From the NCBI GenBank assembly GCA_037903355.1, contig JBAJFE010000004.1:3410001-3474000 (forward strand): a stretch of DNA of 64,000 bases. The letters are read 5' to 3'. The notes under the pieces are model-generated. The model worked only from the letters and a program-made list of their open reading frames with translations, did not search any database and was not told the DNA's origin. Shown piece after piece: positions 13,001-25,423 of this stretch. The DNA comes from Trichuris trichiura. Its lineage: Eukaryota > Nematoda > Enoplea > Trichinellida > Trichuridae. The position numbers and the translations under genes are program-made. Each line of letters starts with the position of its first letter. Within the stretch, counting starts at the first letter, position 1.

Positions 13001-15710
13001 CGAAGTTATTAGCGCCAGCCAGTGGAAAGCTTTTTGAAATAGTCAGCTTATGTCGAAGAACTGTTTCAGATCAGATCACTGACTTAGCAGAAGAACATTG
13101 AAAAAACAGTGAAGAATTCTGCAGGTAACTTTGAACTTTTTCCATGGCATATGACGAGACTACGGGCCTAATAAATACCGCTCAACTGGCCGTTTTCTTT
13201 TGCGGAACAACTGCAGAGTTCCAAACGCGAGAAACAGTGTTATCACTGGAAGCCGTGGATACCAGTACAAGAGATGAAGACGTATTTGAGACACACGTTT
13301 TATCAATGGAACGATTCCGGCTACAATCTGAAAAATTAAGTGGTCTTACTACGATCGGCGCTCCAGCTATGGTTGGCTGGCAAAAAAGGCTAGTTGCGTT
13401 TGCTAAGGATGAAATGAATCATCTCCGTCTTCACCCGAACGATATGGTAGTATGCCATCGTATCATACGTCAACAGAGTCTCTGTGCACGGTCGCTGCGT
13501 TCCAACAATGTGATGTCAGTAGTCGTGTCGTGCGTAAACTGTATGAAGTGCAGACCTGTTTTAAGTCTTCTTGAATGAACCTTCCGCCAAATACGGAAAG
13601 CCCGTTTATAGTTGCCACGTTTGCTGACTGAGTCGCGGGAACATGCTAATGAGGTTTCACCAACTGAGCGATAAAGTTAAGCAGTTCATGGAAGCCAAAG
13701 GCAAACCCTGTCAGAGAACTAAGTGGCAAAACGTGGCTACGTGACCTGCCTTTCATGGCAGACATTGTCAAGTACCTGTCGGAACTGAATATCAAGTTGC
13801 AGGGTCCGAACCAGCTTCTCAGCTCAGTGGATTCAAACGTGAAATCATTTGTAGGTAAATTAACGCTGTGGAAAGTGCAACTTCAAAAGGGCAACGCGGC
13901 ACATTTCCCTACACTGCAGGGACAGCAGCCTTCTACGACGTCAGAGTATGCCGGTGAATGTGCGAAACTACTTGAGGCGTTTACGAAAGATTCAACGATG
14001 TGAAAAGCAGACAGATGCAGCTGAATGTCTTCACCATTCCATTCATTGTAGAAGCAGCTGATGTACCTGATGAACTGTAGCACGAAATCATTCAGCTGCA
14101 AAGCGATGATGAGCTCAAAGCTAAATACAACAACTTCCCGCTGCTTGAGTTCTATAAGGGTTACATAAGCAACGATCGATTTCCCGCTTTGAGGAGACAC
14201 GCTCTGAAATACGCATCAGTGTTCGGAACAACCTACTGCTGCGAGCAGTTTTTTGCAAAACTTACCATCACAAAGAGTCGTCTGCGCACCAGACTCACGG
14301 ACACAAATCTGGTGAACCAGGTGCGAGTAGCAACGTCATCAGAAGGAGCTAACATCGCATGCCTAACCAGAGAAAAACAGTTCTAAGCATCCCGTTAGGG
14401 GTGACTTAATAAACATACGTGCAAATAATGCAGGCAGTTTTTCGTTTTAGTATTCTATACCGCCGGCGAACGGCCTTATAAACGTGTAAACTGCCAGCAG
14501 CACCAAACAGGTTCCCCGGCAGTGTCATAGGTTACTTATCTTTCAAATGTTAGTTGTAACACCAAGCTTCAGAAAATATCCCACTCAGTTTTGTGAAATT
14601 TACATGCTGATATTATTGCCAAGTGGATGAGTGTATTAAGGATTAAATGCTTTCAAATTAAAGTTATTTCTTGTTTTCACTAGAAAGCATGTTACGGTAA
14701 CGTGAAAAGATTTAGCCCCGGCGAAAGAGTGCAATGACATAAGCAGTGAAGGCGCACGATTTCACAAAAGATTGAAAAGAAAAAATGCACAATTTGAACA
14801 AACGTTTAGGTGCATTACCAATGTGGCAATGAAATCCTGCAAACCCGGGCCTGCATGTTTTGCAGCCATATTTTTCGCCTTCGTGTGATCCTGGCCTGAA
14901 TGGGACTTCTAATTTCTCAGCGCAAAATTTCATGTAATTTGTATATGAACAGAAGGAAAGGTAAAGCGTAGCATGTTTATACTTGCTGTCAGTCTCCAAT
15001 GCTATCAACTTTTCCATGACTTTGCTCTCATGCACATAATACAGCTTGTCCCAATCTAACACCACAACTATCTTTTCTCCTAATCCCAAATGTTCCTTAG
15101 CAGATCTTTCCAAATCTGTAAAATTATAATATAATGCCAAATCAGGCTTTACCACGACTCCATTGTCAACAGTGTGGGTAATCACTGATACATTCGCACT
15201 TTCAATTAGTTTGTAGGCGACGTTGTACAGCTTTCCTTTTTGCGTAGAGTTTATTCTCACAATGACGTATCCATTTATCACCTTTTCAGTAAATGGTCTT
15301 TCTGTCCTTTTCAAGTTTGATCTTATCGCATTCAGTAACCGTCCAGTTGTATTTCTGTTCGTCATGCTTTTAGTTTGAGACCAGATGTGTTCAAGAGCTT
15401 TATCGCTTGAACATAATGTCTTCATTCCCACAGGCCATAGGAACCCAATTGTACGTCCCTCAGGAGTGATAGCGGTGCATAATTTCAGTGGAGCAAAGTG
15501 TTCTCCATACGGCATTAGCCTGGGCATCGCAGGCATAATAGCCATAGGATAGTCAAGCCTATGCTCATTGCGGTAAAAGTGGTAAATGCAGTCCGTTTGA
15601 TCATAGTCGAGCACTTCAGGATACGCATGACACCAAAGAACAGCAGTGCTCAGAGTGAACGTAGTTATCCAGTATGTGCAGAACATAGCAACCTGAAGGA
15701 GCTGTAGCAT
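7032..15710 (-). CDS. Secreted multi-EGF-domain protein, 12 exons
   Basis: Hand-built model, 690 aa. Exons: 15710-14819, 11705-11571, 11526-11404, 11350-11237, 11189-11076, 10952-10842, 10794-10675, 10245-10135, 8517-8407, 7882-7763, 7258-7142, 7036-7032. Every intron is phase 1, the classic pattern for shuffled EGF modules, and the frame closes. Exon 1 encodes a hydrophobic N-terminus (signal peptide, about residues 1-30), a region of about 230 residues with four N-x-S/T sites that I do not recognise, and a half EGF. Exons 2-11 each carry one six-Cys EGF-like module; exons 3 and 5 start DIDEC, the calcium-binding form. No transmembrane segment is visible, so it is probably extracellular. Intron 3 appears to be GC-AG. 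Least certain is the last exon, which adds only one residue and the stop. A hAT relic lies antisense in intron 1. Confidence 0.8.
8688..8752. repeat. Short hairpin in EGF-gene intron
   Basis: AGCTGTTTCTTTC at the left end is complemented by GAAAGAAACAGCT at the right, with further partial pairing inside. It lies in the intron between EGF exons 8 and 9. Confidence 0.6.
9195..9323. repeat. PLE terminal remnant, copy 1 of an inverting pair
   Basis: Shares two blocks with 36713-36834. The block ending acaataatgtt (about 9285-9323) has the same orientation in both, while the hammerhead-bearing block (about 9200-9284) is reversed between them. Lies in the intron between EGF exons 8 and 9. Confidence 0.65.
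9221..9256 (-). ncRNA. Hammerhead-ribozyme-like motif (d)
   Basis: Minus strand CTGAAGA, a GGGGA/TCTCC helix with one G-T pair, GAAA, then GCTT. The core boxes are intact; helix I has only one good pair. Confidence 0.45.
9655..11795 (-). repeat. Source copy of a segmental duplication
   Basis: Covers EGF exons 2-8 and flanking intron; a diverged copy lies at 24920-27945 in the same orientation. Both share intron sequence (for example cttgtcattgctagttgg against cttgccattgctagttgg), so this was a DNA duplication, not retroposition. Confidence 0.85.
12690..14386 (+). pseudogene. hAT-family transposase relic 1 (GTF2IRD2/ZBED-like)
   Basis: Broken hAT transposase antisense within intron 1 of the EGF gene. 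In order: a degenerate BED zinc finger (about 12705-12800, SLVCGD...LERHC), a linker with [15 protein letters not shown] (about 12966-13010) and [11 protein letters not shown], the RNase-H-like core from 13144 (MAYDETTG, where the family has LxxDEST, then LTTIGAPAM, where the catalytic Asp of TTDGAPAM is replaced), an insertion region near 13755 ([21 protein letters not shown]), and the C-terminal dimerisation segment at about 14140-14386 ([36 protein letters not shown]). Several stops and frame changes separate these parts. No introns. Terminal repeats were not located. Confidence 0.85.
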
Positions 15711-17750
15711 TAATAAAGTTATCCAACTGCCAGTGGTTTGGAAATGAATGATCGAAGAATGATGTTAAATCTAATGAGCAGGAGAATCTCGAGGTATGCA
15801 AACTAGAACATGATCGATCCTTTGAAAGAAATTGTTGCGGCTATTTACGTTGAGATTTTGGAAGCCAGAATTAGAGGAGCAAAAGTGAGCGCCCAGAAAT
15901 AAGCTACCCAGGTAGCATTAGTGGATTTCATGCCTTGGCGCATTGAACTGGAGAAGAGTAGATAAACTGATCACAGACTGTAAAAGAGTAATGAGTGATT
16001 TTAAAGATCCTATACGAATAGTAATGTTGGGAATTAACACGGCGCAAAGCAAATTAAATTAGAAAAATGAGCATTCGCGGATGTTTTATTTCGGCAGCCC
16101 TGTGCATGAAGAAGCTTTAATGCTAAGAACTACTGGATGCTAAAGCGGGAAAGCTCATCTATCAAGTTATAAAAACGGTGACCACAGTAAAAAAACCCGC
16201 ATTTGACGAGGCCGCATCATTTCGTTGCGCAGAACTACGTGTTCAAGGATGGACAAATTGGAACCCTTTTCAGTGTGTACGAAACGAAAAATTACAACTT
16301 GAGTTCCTTAATAACTGGTAACATGCTGTTCTTTGAACTGCAGTCGCGGTATAATTTTCGTTTTGAAGGTTTAAAGAGGTAATAGCAAAAATATTAGAGG
16401 AAAAAAGTATTTGAAATGGCTTGCACTTCCATTATCATTATACGCATGACTATAGGCAACGTCGTATGGTCTGATAAATTAGAGATCCTTTATTAACCCT
16501 ACATGAAAACGTGTCAATGAGCTATTGGTTCGCTTTAATGGAAGTCAAAACTGACCAAAGATGTTACGGGACGGGAAGTAATGGCATTACTGAGCGGTAA
16601 AAATTGTTTCCCTTTGACGCAGAACCACGTGATTGCATATTCTACGTACTGAATGTTCATACGGGTTTCTATTTGCAGTTTTTTGGGTTTCTGAAATTAA
16701 GCGGAAGGTTTGTCCCACCAACGGACTAATGATCATTTGGTTGGCAAACTGCACTGAAACATTGTGGTTAAACACTACACCTTCTCTGACAAGTACCAAT
16801 CCAGGCATCTGTAAGGTCAACGTTTCATATGCCTTTACAACGACTAAGGACAGGCTTCACAAAGGCCCAACGACGTTGAGTTTGCAAGCTCACCGTGAAG
16901 GCCATTAGAAAGCTCGACTGTTCAAGAAGACGTTTATGGAAACATTCGTCGCCAGAGATATACTACCATTGATAGAGATTGTTGACATGTAATTTTCTAC
17001 AGAAAAGATTTAAAGAGTTTAGAGTGTTTTGTCAGTGAGCAACCCTTCTGAACAACTGCGCGTCAGTTGTGTGAGCACTTGGAACTATTACATAGTCGTT
17101 CGTTGGCTGTGCTCTTCGGAAAAATCAAATCTCTTCTTTTTGGTTTGATTTGATATCCGAGCTAAAGATTGATAATGGGCGTTTTCCTGAACCTTTCAGT
17201 GGATCACACATTTGAAAAAGTGTTTTAAAACGAGTACTAACGCGATAGAACTCTTTTATCTGCCAATGTCTCTCCCTTACACCTTCTCTAGGCAAAGATA
17301 ATAAGCACATGAACTCGTCGCAGGCGCGTGAATGATCCAATTGGTTTAAAGGTTGAGCAGACAAACGCAAGAACGCGAGACAACGAATCAAGAGTGCAAA
17401 TTATACGTACATATATTCGATCGCTTATGAATGGATAAATGTGAAATGGAGCACTACGCTTCATGATACATGCACTTACGTTGTATGCTTAGCAAGTCGT
17501 ATAATGCTTCTCCAATTGAATATGAAAAACTCTGGGGCGATTCGTGACGTGCTGTTTCAACCAGAAAACGATAACACCAGTGAGGCAACTAAGGCGTGAG
17601 TATGATTGAAGTAAGCAGCTGATTTTAAATAAATGAGGTGAAGCTTTAAATCATGAAAGGATGTTCCTGAAGATCAAGTGGAGTTTACATTCGTGCGAGC
17701 TTGCCTTGTTCAGTATACTTTAGCATGTTCCTCTGCAGGAACAGTTAAAC
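15711..17750. other. No gene seen
   Basis: Upstream of the EGF gene. Only short uninterrupted frames without recognisable domains. No TATA-like box is obvious near the EGF start. Confidence 0.45.
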
Positions 17751-17754
17751 TGTA

Positions 17755-20521
17755 GAGCCGTGTTTCTGAAACTGAGGATCGCGATGCGCTCCCTTGTTAA
17801 CGTTTCTGAGATTTTGAGCCCCCAATTCTGAATAGATTTGGAGCGCGCTGATAGGCTAGAAGGAAAGACGACGGGTAGCCGCGACTGGGTTCTTAAGCGT
17901 TTTCGGTTCATCGCGTCCCGTGAGAAAATTTTTGCAATACGACTATTCGTGGGAGTATTTTGCAGAAGAGATTTCTACTTCTCGCCACGTGAAAATTGTA
18001 GCATACCACTGCTGCTTTTCCACCAACCATTTTGTGATGGAAAAAGTTCTGCTTACAGTGCATGTCTCCTCTCGCAACTTTCTAAACATGGCGTCACATA
18101 AGCAAGAAGCATTCATGAGCCTTCCGCGAAAAAGCAAGCAACGTGCGTCTGTTTGTTCTTTTTATCCACACCAAACGGAATTGTAATGACGATGAACCAG
18201 ATTGATGTGAAAACGTTTAAGCAAGAAGATAGAAAATAACTTATAATGCACGCTTGGGGCTGCACATGAACAGAAACTACTCACTGTGATGGGTGTGCTT
18301 GATGCAATACGAGCAAGTTGTCTATGTTTGGCTGCGTCTTTATCACCATCAGTCAAAGGTCGTCTCGATTCGCTATATCCAGCTGACCTCTCTTGCTTTT
18401 TGCATCTCTGGAACCGCGGTGAATGCGCATTCTGCTAGATAAGATGATGGAAGTGCAATGGCAAAGTTTTCTAATGCAGCCCATAACAGCGGATACAGCT
18501 CTCTTACTTCGCACTGCAGGCACTACTGCTCAGATTCGTTTTTCCATTTCAGTTTCAGCTCTTCATTGTTTTGCGGTCCAGCAGTTCTTCCCGCAATCTC
18601 ATGCCTGCTTCGCCCGCGCTGGACTTAGAATCTATTACTCAATGTTTTGCAATTTTAAAATAAGGCTATCGCTGAACGGTTCCGTAAAGTCAACGTGCAG
18701 GATTTGCAATGTTGACAGCACACTTCTGCTTCAGCTACAGCGATATCCTCTTCTTCCTTCGGTGGAGCTAGGAAAGGAAACTGATAGAACTGATCCCTTC
18801 GCAATTTTCGTGTAAAAATTAGCACTTTCCGACGAAAGCGGATAACTCTTTTCGCTTCGACCAAGTTTAAATCACTGCCGTGGAGCTGCAAGTTCATTGC
18901 GCTTAACTTGTAATATAAACCCGCCAGATATGTGATGTCTTTCTTGCTCTTTTGCGAATTCACTCGCAGAGAAAGGTTCACACACCACAAGAATTCTGAA
19001 ATTGTATCAAAGAGGCTGTAGAACTGAGTTAAACAAGCGCCGTACTGATACTACCAAACTTCGGACTGAAGTGTTCATCATTCTGTTCACACAGCTGTCT
19101 GAATAATCTGTCATTCAGCGATTTAGTTTTGATAGTATTAACCGCTATAATAACAGCATGGGCTGAGCGGCTTAGCAGGTTCGCTCAGGCGTCTTGCGAC
19201 TAAATCCTGTCGATGAAGGACGTAATGAACCGCTAAAAGGCCAGGAACAGGCTGCTTCAAATGTGCGAGAAAACTGCAGTGGTAACCCACCAGCGACCTT
19301 GCTCTCTCAGTTGGCACAGCAACTTTGTTCGCGTTAGAGATGTTGTTATGCTTCAAAAACTTTTCTGCATCAAGGAATGTGGTGTTTGCTCTGGTATGTG
19401 CCTCCAGCTCTTTGGCAAATAGCAGTTCCAGCACTAGGGCTTCATCTTTTACGAATGTGATATAACATAATAATAGTGCTTCATTGTTCGTTAAGATCAA
19501 ATCATCAAGCTGCAATAAAAAATGCGTTGAGCTCACTAAGTTGCACAGAGTGCGTTGTATTTCACTGCTCATTTTGTCAATCCTTCTTTCGACCATGTTA
19601 TTGCTCCGAGGTATCCTTCTGATTACTTCAGCTGGTGACATGTGCAGAACAGTCTAGATAACTTCGCCAATGACGGGAAGCAACACTTGTTCGCCAATGT
19701 TATGTGGCTTTCCGCGTTTTGCAAGTAGTAAGGAAATGTTATGAAACGCACACAAACCGTCTTTATAACTTTTCTGATGCCGATGACAACATATTTGGCA
19801 ATTTTTCCCTCATAAAGCATTTCTGGTGAAGCGACTGAACGTAGCTAATGCTCTTGTCACGCATGTCTGGATGCACTCTATTAATGTGGTCTTGCACCCT
19901 CGATGGTTTTACCGATTCGTTCGGAAACACTCCGCCACAAATCAAACAGAGAGGTAGCCATTTATTCATAGGTGATTAGGTAAATATTATACTTCGAATA
20001 GTCTGAGCTATACTGCCTGCGTATCTTCCTCTCTTCCTTCATTGGAGAAGAGCCACGAAATGATGATTCTTGTTGTTGCTGTATTAAAAGGCTGAGGATT
20101 TGCGGCAACGATACCATTTTGTTAGAGTAAACTGCAACAACACGAGAAAAGCTTATATACGACTATGTTTGATACAAAGATAAAATACAGCAGGATGATG
20201 ACGAAACAGGGAAGAACCCATGCTGAAGGACTCACAGGAAGACTCTGCGCCCAGAAAATGTGAGCTTAAATATGGGAGTGAAGGAAAAACGTGACCACCA
20301 GTCTGGGAAACGAATTTACCTGACAGGAAAGGACCCCAAAATGCCAATCAAACAGAAGATTTGGCAGTTGAAGAAACGGTGAGTGCGGCCCTTTGCGCGG
20401 CTGACTTCCGTTAAATGGCCTGTTACAAAGCGGTGAGCTGTGCGCGACATCAGCAGTTGTCAAGCTGCACCTTCAAGGAACTGCGCAGCACTAAAGGTGA
20501 AAGCGACCTTTGAAATGCTCT
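17755..20521 (-). mobile_element. Probable hAT element 2, tentative ends
   Basis: Left end about 17757: gtgtttctgaaactgaggatcgcgatgc, given here only as the start GTGTTTCTGAAACTG, resembles Charlie-type hAT termini. The possible right end near 20493-20521 reads in reverse CAGAGCATTTCAAAGGTCGC. The transposase relic 18278-19969 lies between. Target-site duplications were not confirmed, so the boundaries are provisional. Confidence 0.4.
18278..19969 (-). pseudogene. hAT-family transposase relic 2 (ZBED5/SCAND3-like)
   Basis: Intron-less broken transposase. From the N-terminus: a BED zinc finger at 19969-19860 (PLCLICGGVFPNESVKPSR then HINRVHPD), then at 19641-19138 the RNase-H-like core (NNMVERRIDKMSSEI, LQLDDLILTNNEALLL, VPGLLAVHYVLHRQDLVARR). 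The Asp of the family's TDGAPAM box is not preserved. At about 18980-18700 comes DITYLAGLYYKLSAMNLQLH and RRDQFYQFPFL, followed by the C-terminal segment to about 18290 (ELYPLLWAALENFA, LPSSYLAECAFTAV, DNLLVLHQAHPSQ). Stops and frameshifts interrupt at several points. It is a different hAT lineage from the relic at 12690-14386. Confidence 0.85.
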
Positions 20522-21437
20522 GTTCAATGAACGTTTCACAGTAAAAAAGGAACACAGAATGATTAAGGCGTTAAATAAAAAGAAGTGAACACTTAAATAT
20601 ATTCAGTAGGCCGTCATTATCTGGGATTCTTGGTTCCAGGACTTGCCGCGTATAGTCAAGTTCCCTGCTCAAAATATGAAATGATTCGTAAACAGCCTGC
20701 ACTCTTCCTTGTGCACACTAAAAATAGACATGAAATTCCCTATAGTTACTAGTATCAATCAGTGCTAAATAAATAGTTTAATGAAGAACATATTAAAGAA
20801 AGTAATGAGATACGATAATCCCAGAATATATTGGAATGCGAATTACTTTCAGAATCCACTTTTTTAGCTGTAAGCAAAGCATACAGGCTTTTATTGTTAC
20901 GGTGTTGTCCCGTTATTTGAGTAAAAACAAAGTTTTTACGAAGCTGTGGACAGCAACGTAACAAAAAAACTTCGTACTCCCCAAGAACTACCACAATCCC
21001 GTACAAAGAACCACGTTTCAACGCTGTAAGCGAAACGTAGAAGCGGTGAACCTCGGCTGACAGCATTGACCATAGTTCGTGTTTAACAACAATCGTTGCC
21101 TGTGCAATGTCTTCACGTTAGCTAATGTTGGTGAAGTAGAAGATCTTTTCGACTCAACAGCCCACTTCAGAACGTGACATGCCGCTACTGAAAAGATTCA
21201 AAATCTTTATTTTCTCCTAGACAGACAGCACTTTAGAAACCCCTCTTTGAGTGTGAAGAATTACTTCGATCACTCACGTTCTTTCTGTCGGTCATATCTT
21301 ACAAATAACTATTGAAAATGAGCAAACGGGTTAATTTTGCTATTAGTGATAAACCGAACTGGTCATGACGTTTGTAGAAAACGTTCTCATTTCTTGTGAG
21401 TCTGCCAATGGCGAGCTACAACTGCCAATAGTCTAAC

Positions 21438-21600
21438 ACAGTGTTTCTCAAGGTCAGGGTCGCCAATGCCTCCCTGTGAACGTTTCTGAGCGTTTGGATC
21501 TCCCCACCCCAATTCTAATTAGTCGATTTCAATCGTGCTGGTTAGCTGAATGGAAGGACGGAGGGTAGCTAGGACGTCATGAAGTAGGTACTGCACAAAG
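21438..21600. repeat. hAT terminal-repeat fragment
   Basis: Begins cagtgtttctcaaggtca, a Charlie-like hAT terminus, and stays similar to 17757-17890 (aacgtttctgag, ccccaattct, gctagaagga versus gctgaatgga, gggtagc). It is probably the end of a deleted or non-autonomous copy of the element at 17755-20521. Confidence 0.55.
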
Positions 21601-23460
21601 TTCTAAAGGGAAAGCGTTTCTCGGATAGTGTGTCGAACAGTTACTTTCTCGCCACAGAGCCAGTTAAGCCCCTCCCACATTCCTGTTCCAGGCTATCAGA
21701 ATTGCGGAGCGCAATAGCCTGCAGCTTTCTCTTAGGCAGGAGGCAAATCTCCAGGCTATGCCTTCCTATGCATTTCAGCACAATCGCCCAGGTGGAGCAT
21801 GTGCCCTCCATTGCTCGAAAGGGCCCCCTTGGCGATTTGGGGCCCGTGGACGTCAAAAGGGCTCCCCGGTAGGGCACATGCCGCACCGTGAGAATCACTG
21901 GTCTAACAAGAAGGCTGTTCAGTCAATCAAAGACATCGCCGTTTTCAGAAAAAGGCTGCTCAGTGAGTTGACGAGCTAATGCGTCGCAACTGTTCTATTA
22001 GTACACTAATCGGAGCACTTCATAGTACACTGGGGTCAACACATTCGTTACGATTGCATTTTTACGGTGGCGGTGAGAGATGTTTCGTCGTAGGTCAAAA
22101 AAGAGCTGAGAGAAATGCTCTTCTTACGTTAACCTTTCAATGAAATCATCGTCGGTTGTCTCCTGCAGATCCATTGCTATGTATTCCTCCGCTTCATCAC
22201 TAACCCCTACAAAATCTTTGTTGAGCATTTTTGCATCAGCTCATTTGCTGGCATGTCCTCTTGGACGTGGTAACATCTTATTGTCCATGTCTGTTACGTA
22301 GAAGGCATTGCAAGCACATTCTACTCGTCAAATGATGCTGGTTTACCATAAAGTGGTATTATCGTTTTAAGTATTCCTCGCAATAGACTTCAATGGACGC
22401 AGATCTGAATAGATTCCGGGATTTAGTATTCATTGTTCACTGACGACCAAAACTTGCGGAAGAAGGCGAGTAACGGGAAGTTTCGTGAAACTGTGAGACG
22501 TAAAGGCTCTGCGGATTTTGCCAATGCTCACTCGATGTTTGGCTAGGGATAACTTGTCGCAAGAACCGTTCGACGTAAGGAACTTTAGCCTTATCTTCAC
22601 TATGAGGTAGGTCGGTAAAGCGGAAATTGCTCTAACGAACCAGAACAAGCGGTACAGATTAATCCTTTGACCAGTTGTCAAACCTTTATATCACCTTGTC
22701 AATGATGACACTTTGCTTTTGATCTGCTATCGCTGACGATGGTAGCAGAAAAGCTCAGGAAATTATCAGATTCCACCAGTTTACTTTTCAGGACGAAAGT
22801 CATGACACTTGTTTACAAACGGCTATCCTTTATGCAGTCTCTTAATTAAACAGTGTACAATGAAAAGCGCATGTTCGAACGATGTTCGAACAAGTAATTC
22901 GAGTAGCTTACGTTGATAATCGTGAACAGAATGAAGAACTAAGACCGAGTTCTTATTTTTGCGCCTTTCTTAGGTCTGGTGGGTTATAATTGTGATGTGT
23001 GGTGACATTTTGCTCAAACACACCGATGGAACCGGTTGCACAATAATTTCCATATTTTTAATTAACCTTTACGTCTATGTCTCAGTTAATGGTAGAATTA
23101 TGGCATACCAAGACGCCTCTGGTTTTTCAGAGGGTAACATGCCCCCATGGCATATGATTTTCAGTGGGAAGACGAGAGAACATCCAGACAAAAATTCTCA
23201 GGCGGCAAGTTCAGTGAAGCGTGAGCTGTTCTGATCAGTAGAACCAGCAACTGTCGATAAAGTCCTTCATCCGTATTTTGCTCATAAAGACAGCTACGGG
23301 CAACTAGATGTTGCGTGTGGTCAATGAACTACTGCTGGCGACAGAACTAGAAGCGTTCTGAAAGCTTTGAGGCAACCATATTCTATAGTCACCTATGCAA
23401 AAAAAGTTTCCCTGGAAGGTCGTTTGGGTGCTCGCTGCAAAGTCTGACTGACTAGCTGGG
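21600..23460. other. No gene seen
   Basis: Scattered short frames on both strands; none carries a recognisable domain or consistent splice structure. Confidence 0.45.
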
Positions 23461-23464
23461 ACCA

Positions 23465-23645
23465 AGGCCCGACGGGTCAAGATAGACCTGACGGCTGCGG
23501 TCTCCGCCATTGTCGGTCGAATGGAGCAGCTTACTGACATAATGGCTGACCCGACGGGCGGCACAAAGTGCGGTGATAAGGGCCACGGCGAGGCCCGAAA
23601 GCTTCCCATTAAACGTTAATAAGAAACAGGCTGAAAAATACTGCT
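23465..23645. repeat. Two-copy dispersed repeat, copy 2
   Basis: Same-orientation partner of 6684-6885. Shares cgacgggtcaagatag, the atggagcagctt region, gacgggcggcac and cgaaag followed by aaacgttaat. Unclassified. Confidence 0.55.
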
Positions 23646-23649
23646 GAAA

Positions 23650-24919
23650 AAGACTATAACAAAATTTTCCTATCCGCCTTTTCAATTTTCAACGACCAAC
23701 ACACGGGTCGTTTAGCTGTTGTCAGCAATGAGCAACTACTGTCTTGGATGAACATAATGGGGTGACGGTTCTGGTATCGATTTGCACTTTTCACGAATAG
23801 AAGTGTTTAAACTATGGTGCAAATTGCATTTTTTCTACTTAAGATTATTGCACAGCAAACGACATTTCAACTTCAGAAGACTTAGTTGTGCTATTATTTT
23901 TTTAAACCCTTGCTGTTGTTAACGGACTTCCTAATTCATCAAACAAGCAATTAGCTCAGGTAAACTTTACGCTTTGGTGCATTAAGCGATCTTACAGTTT
24001 TTCCTTCAGTTAACTTAAGCAGCCTTTCTGAAACAGCAACTATTCAAACTTAATTGCTTCTATCAAGAAGGAAGCTTATTACTACTCGTAGGCCATTGTA
24101 AGGAACAGAAGACCAGAACGTGACTTAACCTCGACGGTTGCTGATACGTACAACACACCGGAGAGAACGAAATTTTACTCAGCAGGAAAACAGACGAAGA
24201 CGAACGAAAGTAGCGAGCAGAAAGACGAACTGCCGCACGAGAGCAAAACGAAAGCGAAACTGCTTCATATCTCCCTGTACGAGGCGCCTAGCGTTCCCTC
24301 TGATCCTTACGTGATAAATGGCTGAGTGACAGGTGACGACATCTGTCACTCACAGCGAAGGTGCCGGAAGGGCTTGCACAGTAATGATTGATCACTTTCG
24401 TTACGGGCCGTTGGGTTGTCTCCTTAGGCGGTCCCTTCTGCAACGGCAACGTCATCGTTTCTGTTACAGCCATTATGACTTAAGAAATTGACTTACAAAT
24501 AGTTAAGGTACCTAAGCCTAATTCGGGAAATAAAAAACTAAAAGCAACAGATGAATGATAGATAGCCCATCATAGTAACATTACGTATTAGCATTACGGC
24601 TAAGCTGAGATGCCATAAGAACAAAAGGAACCGTTTTGTAAGGTCACATAATAGAATCCCACCATTACATACACAAAACAAAATAGTGCGCCGCTGCTAA
24701 GTTCAGCAGGAAATCATGAATCCCGCCTCAAAATAACTCCATTGTTTTCTAAGGACAAAACGTGTTAAGTCAAATCCACAGATAAAAAGGCAGCGAATAA
24801 TGAAGGCCTACTACACTTGTAGGTACGTAAGATGTTCACTCAGAGACAGAAAAGAGAACGCGTCAAAACAGAAGCACAATTACGGGATTAGCAAAGATTG
24901 TTGGAAACCGTCCCGTGTG
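23650..24919. other. No supported gene; one possible first exon at 24473
   Basis: A minus-strand frame from ATG at 24473 to a GTGAGT donor-like site near 24355 (starts MAVTETMTLPLQKG) could be a first exon. No downstream exon could be joined to it. Otherwise no feature was seen. Confidence 0.25.
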
Positions 24920-25423
24920 AAATACATGATCTCGCTATTCTACATCCAATAAATGATACGTTTTGACAGAGCAGCTCATGCTTGCCATTGCTAGTTGGTA
25001 GCGTCAGTTTGATAGATTTCAGCCCACTTTTCTATTTTACAAAATTGTAAGTTTGCTCAGAAAAAGTTTAACCTTTTAATCAACTCGTGCGGTCTAAATA
25101 CAACTGTGCTTATTAATGCATTATCTGCTCTTCAAGTGGAGTACTCACGCTCTAAGAAAGCGTGGTAAACGAGGAAAACTTTTACTATTACAACTTCTCA
25201 TTATCAGGTTTCAATCTTACAACAATTTCTTCGGAAAAAAAAATTTGCATTCCACTATTAATCACTAAGTGTCATTGATTTACTTCTTAGTCTTGCAATA
25301 GGCTGAGCGAAGGTACCAGAGCTCATTTAAGTCTATGACTAAGAGTTCAGGCAGAAAGCAATCAGATGTCAAAAAATTTTAAATTACCTTATTCACCATT
25401 TATTTATAAACGCGGGTTACTTT

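Noticed and set aside
14712..15710. 332-codon single-exon gene
   Set aside because: The EGF module is cut at a GT donor at 14818 and continues in phase in exon 2, so it is exon 1 of a larger gene; the codons after 14819 are intron.
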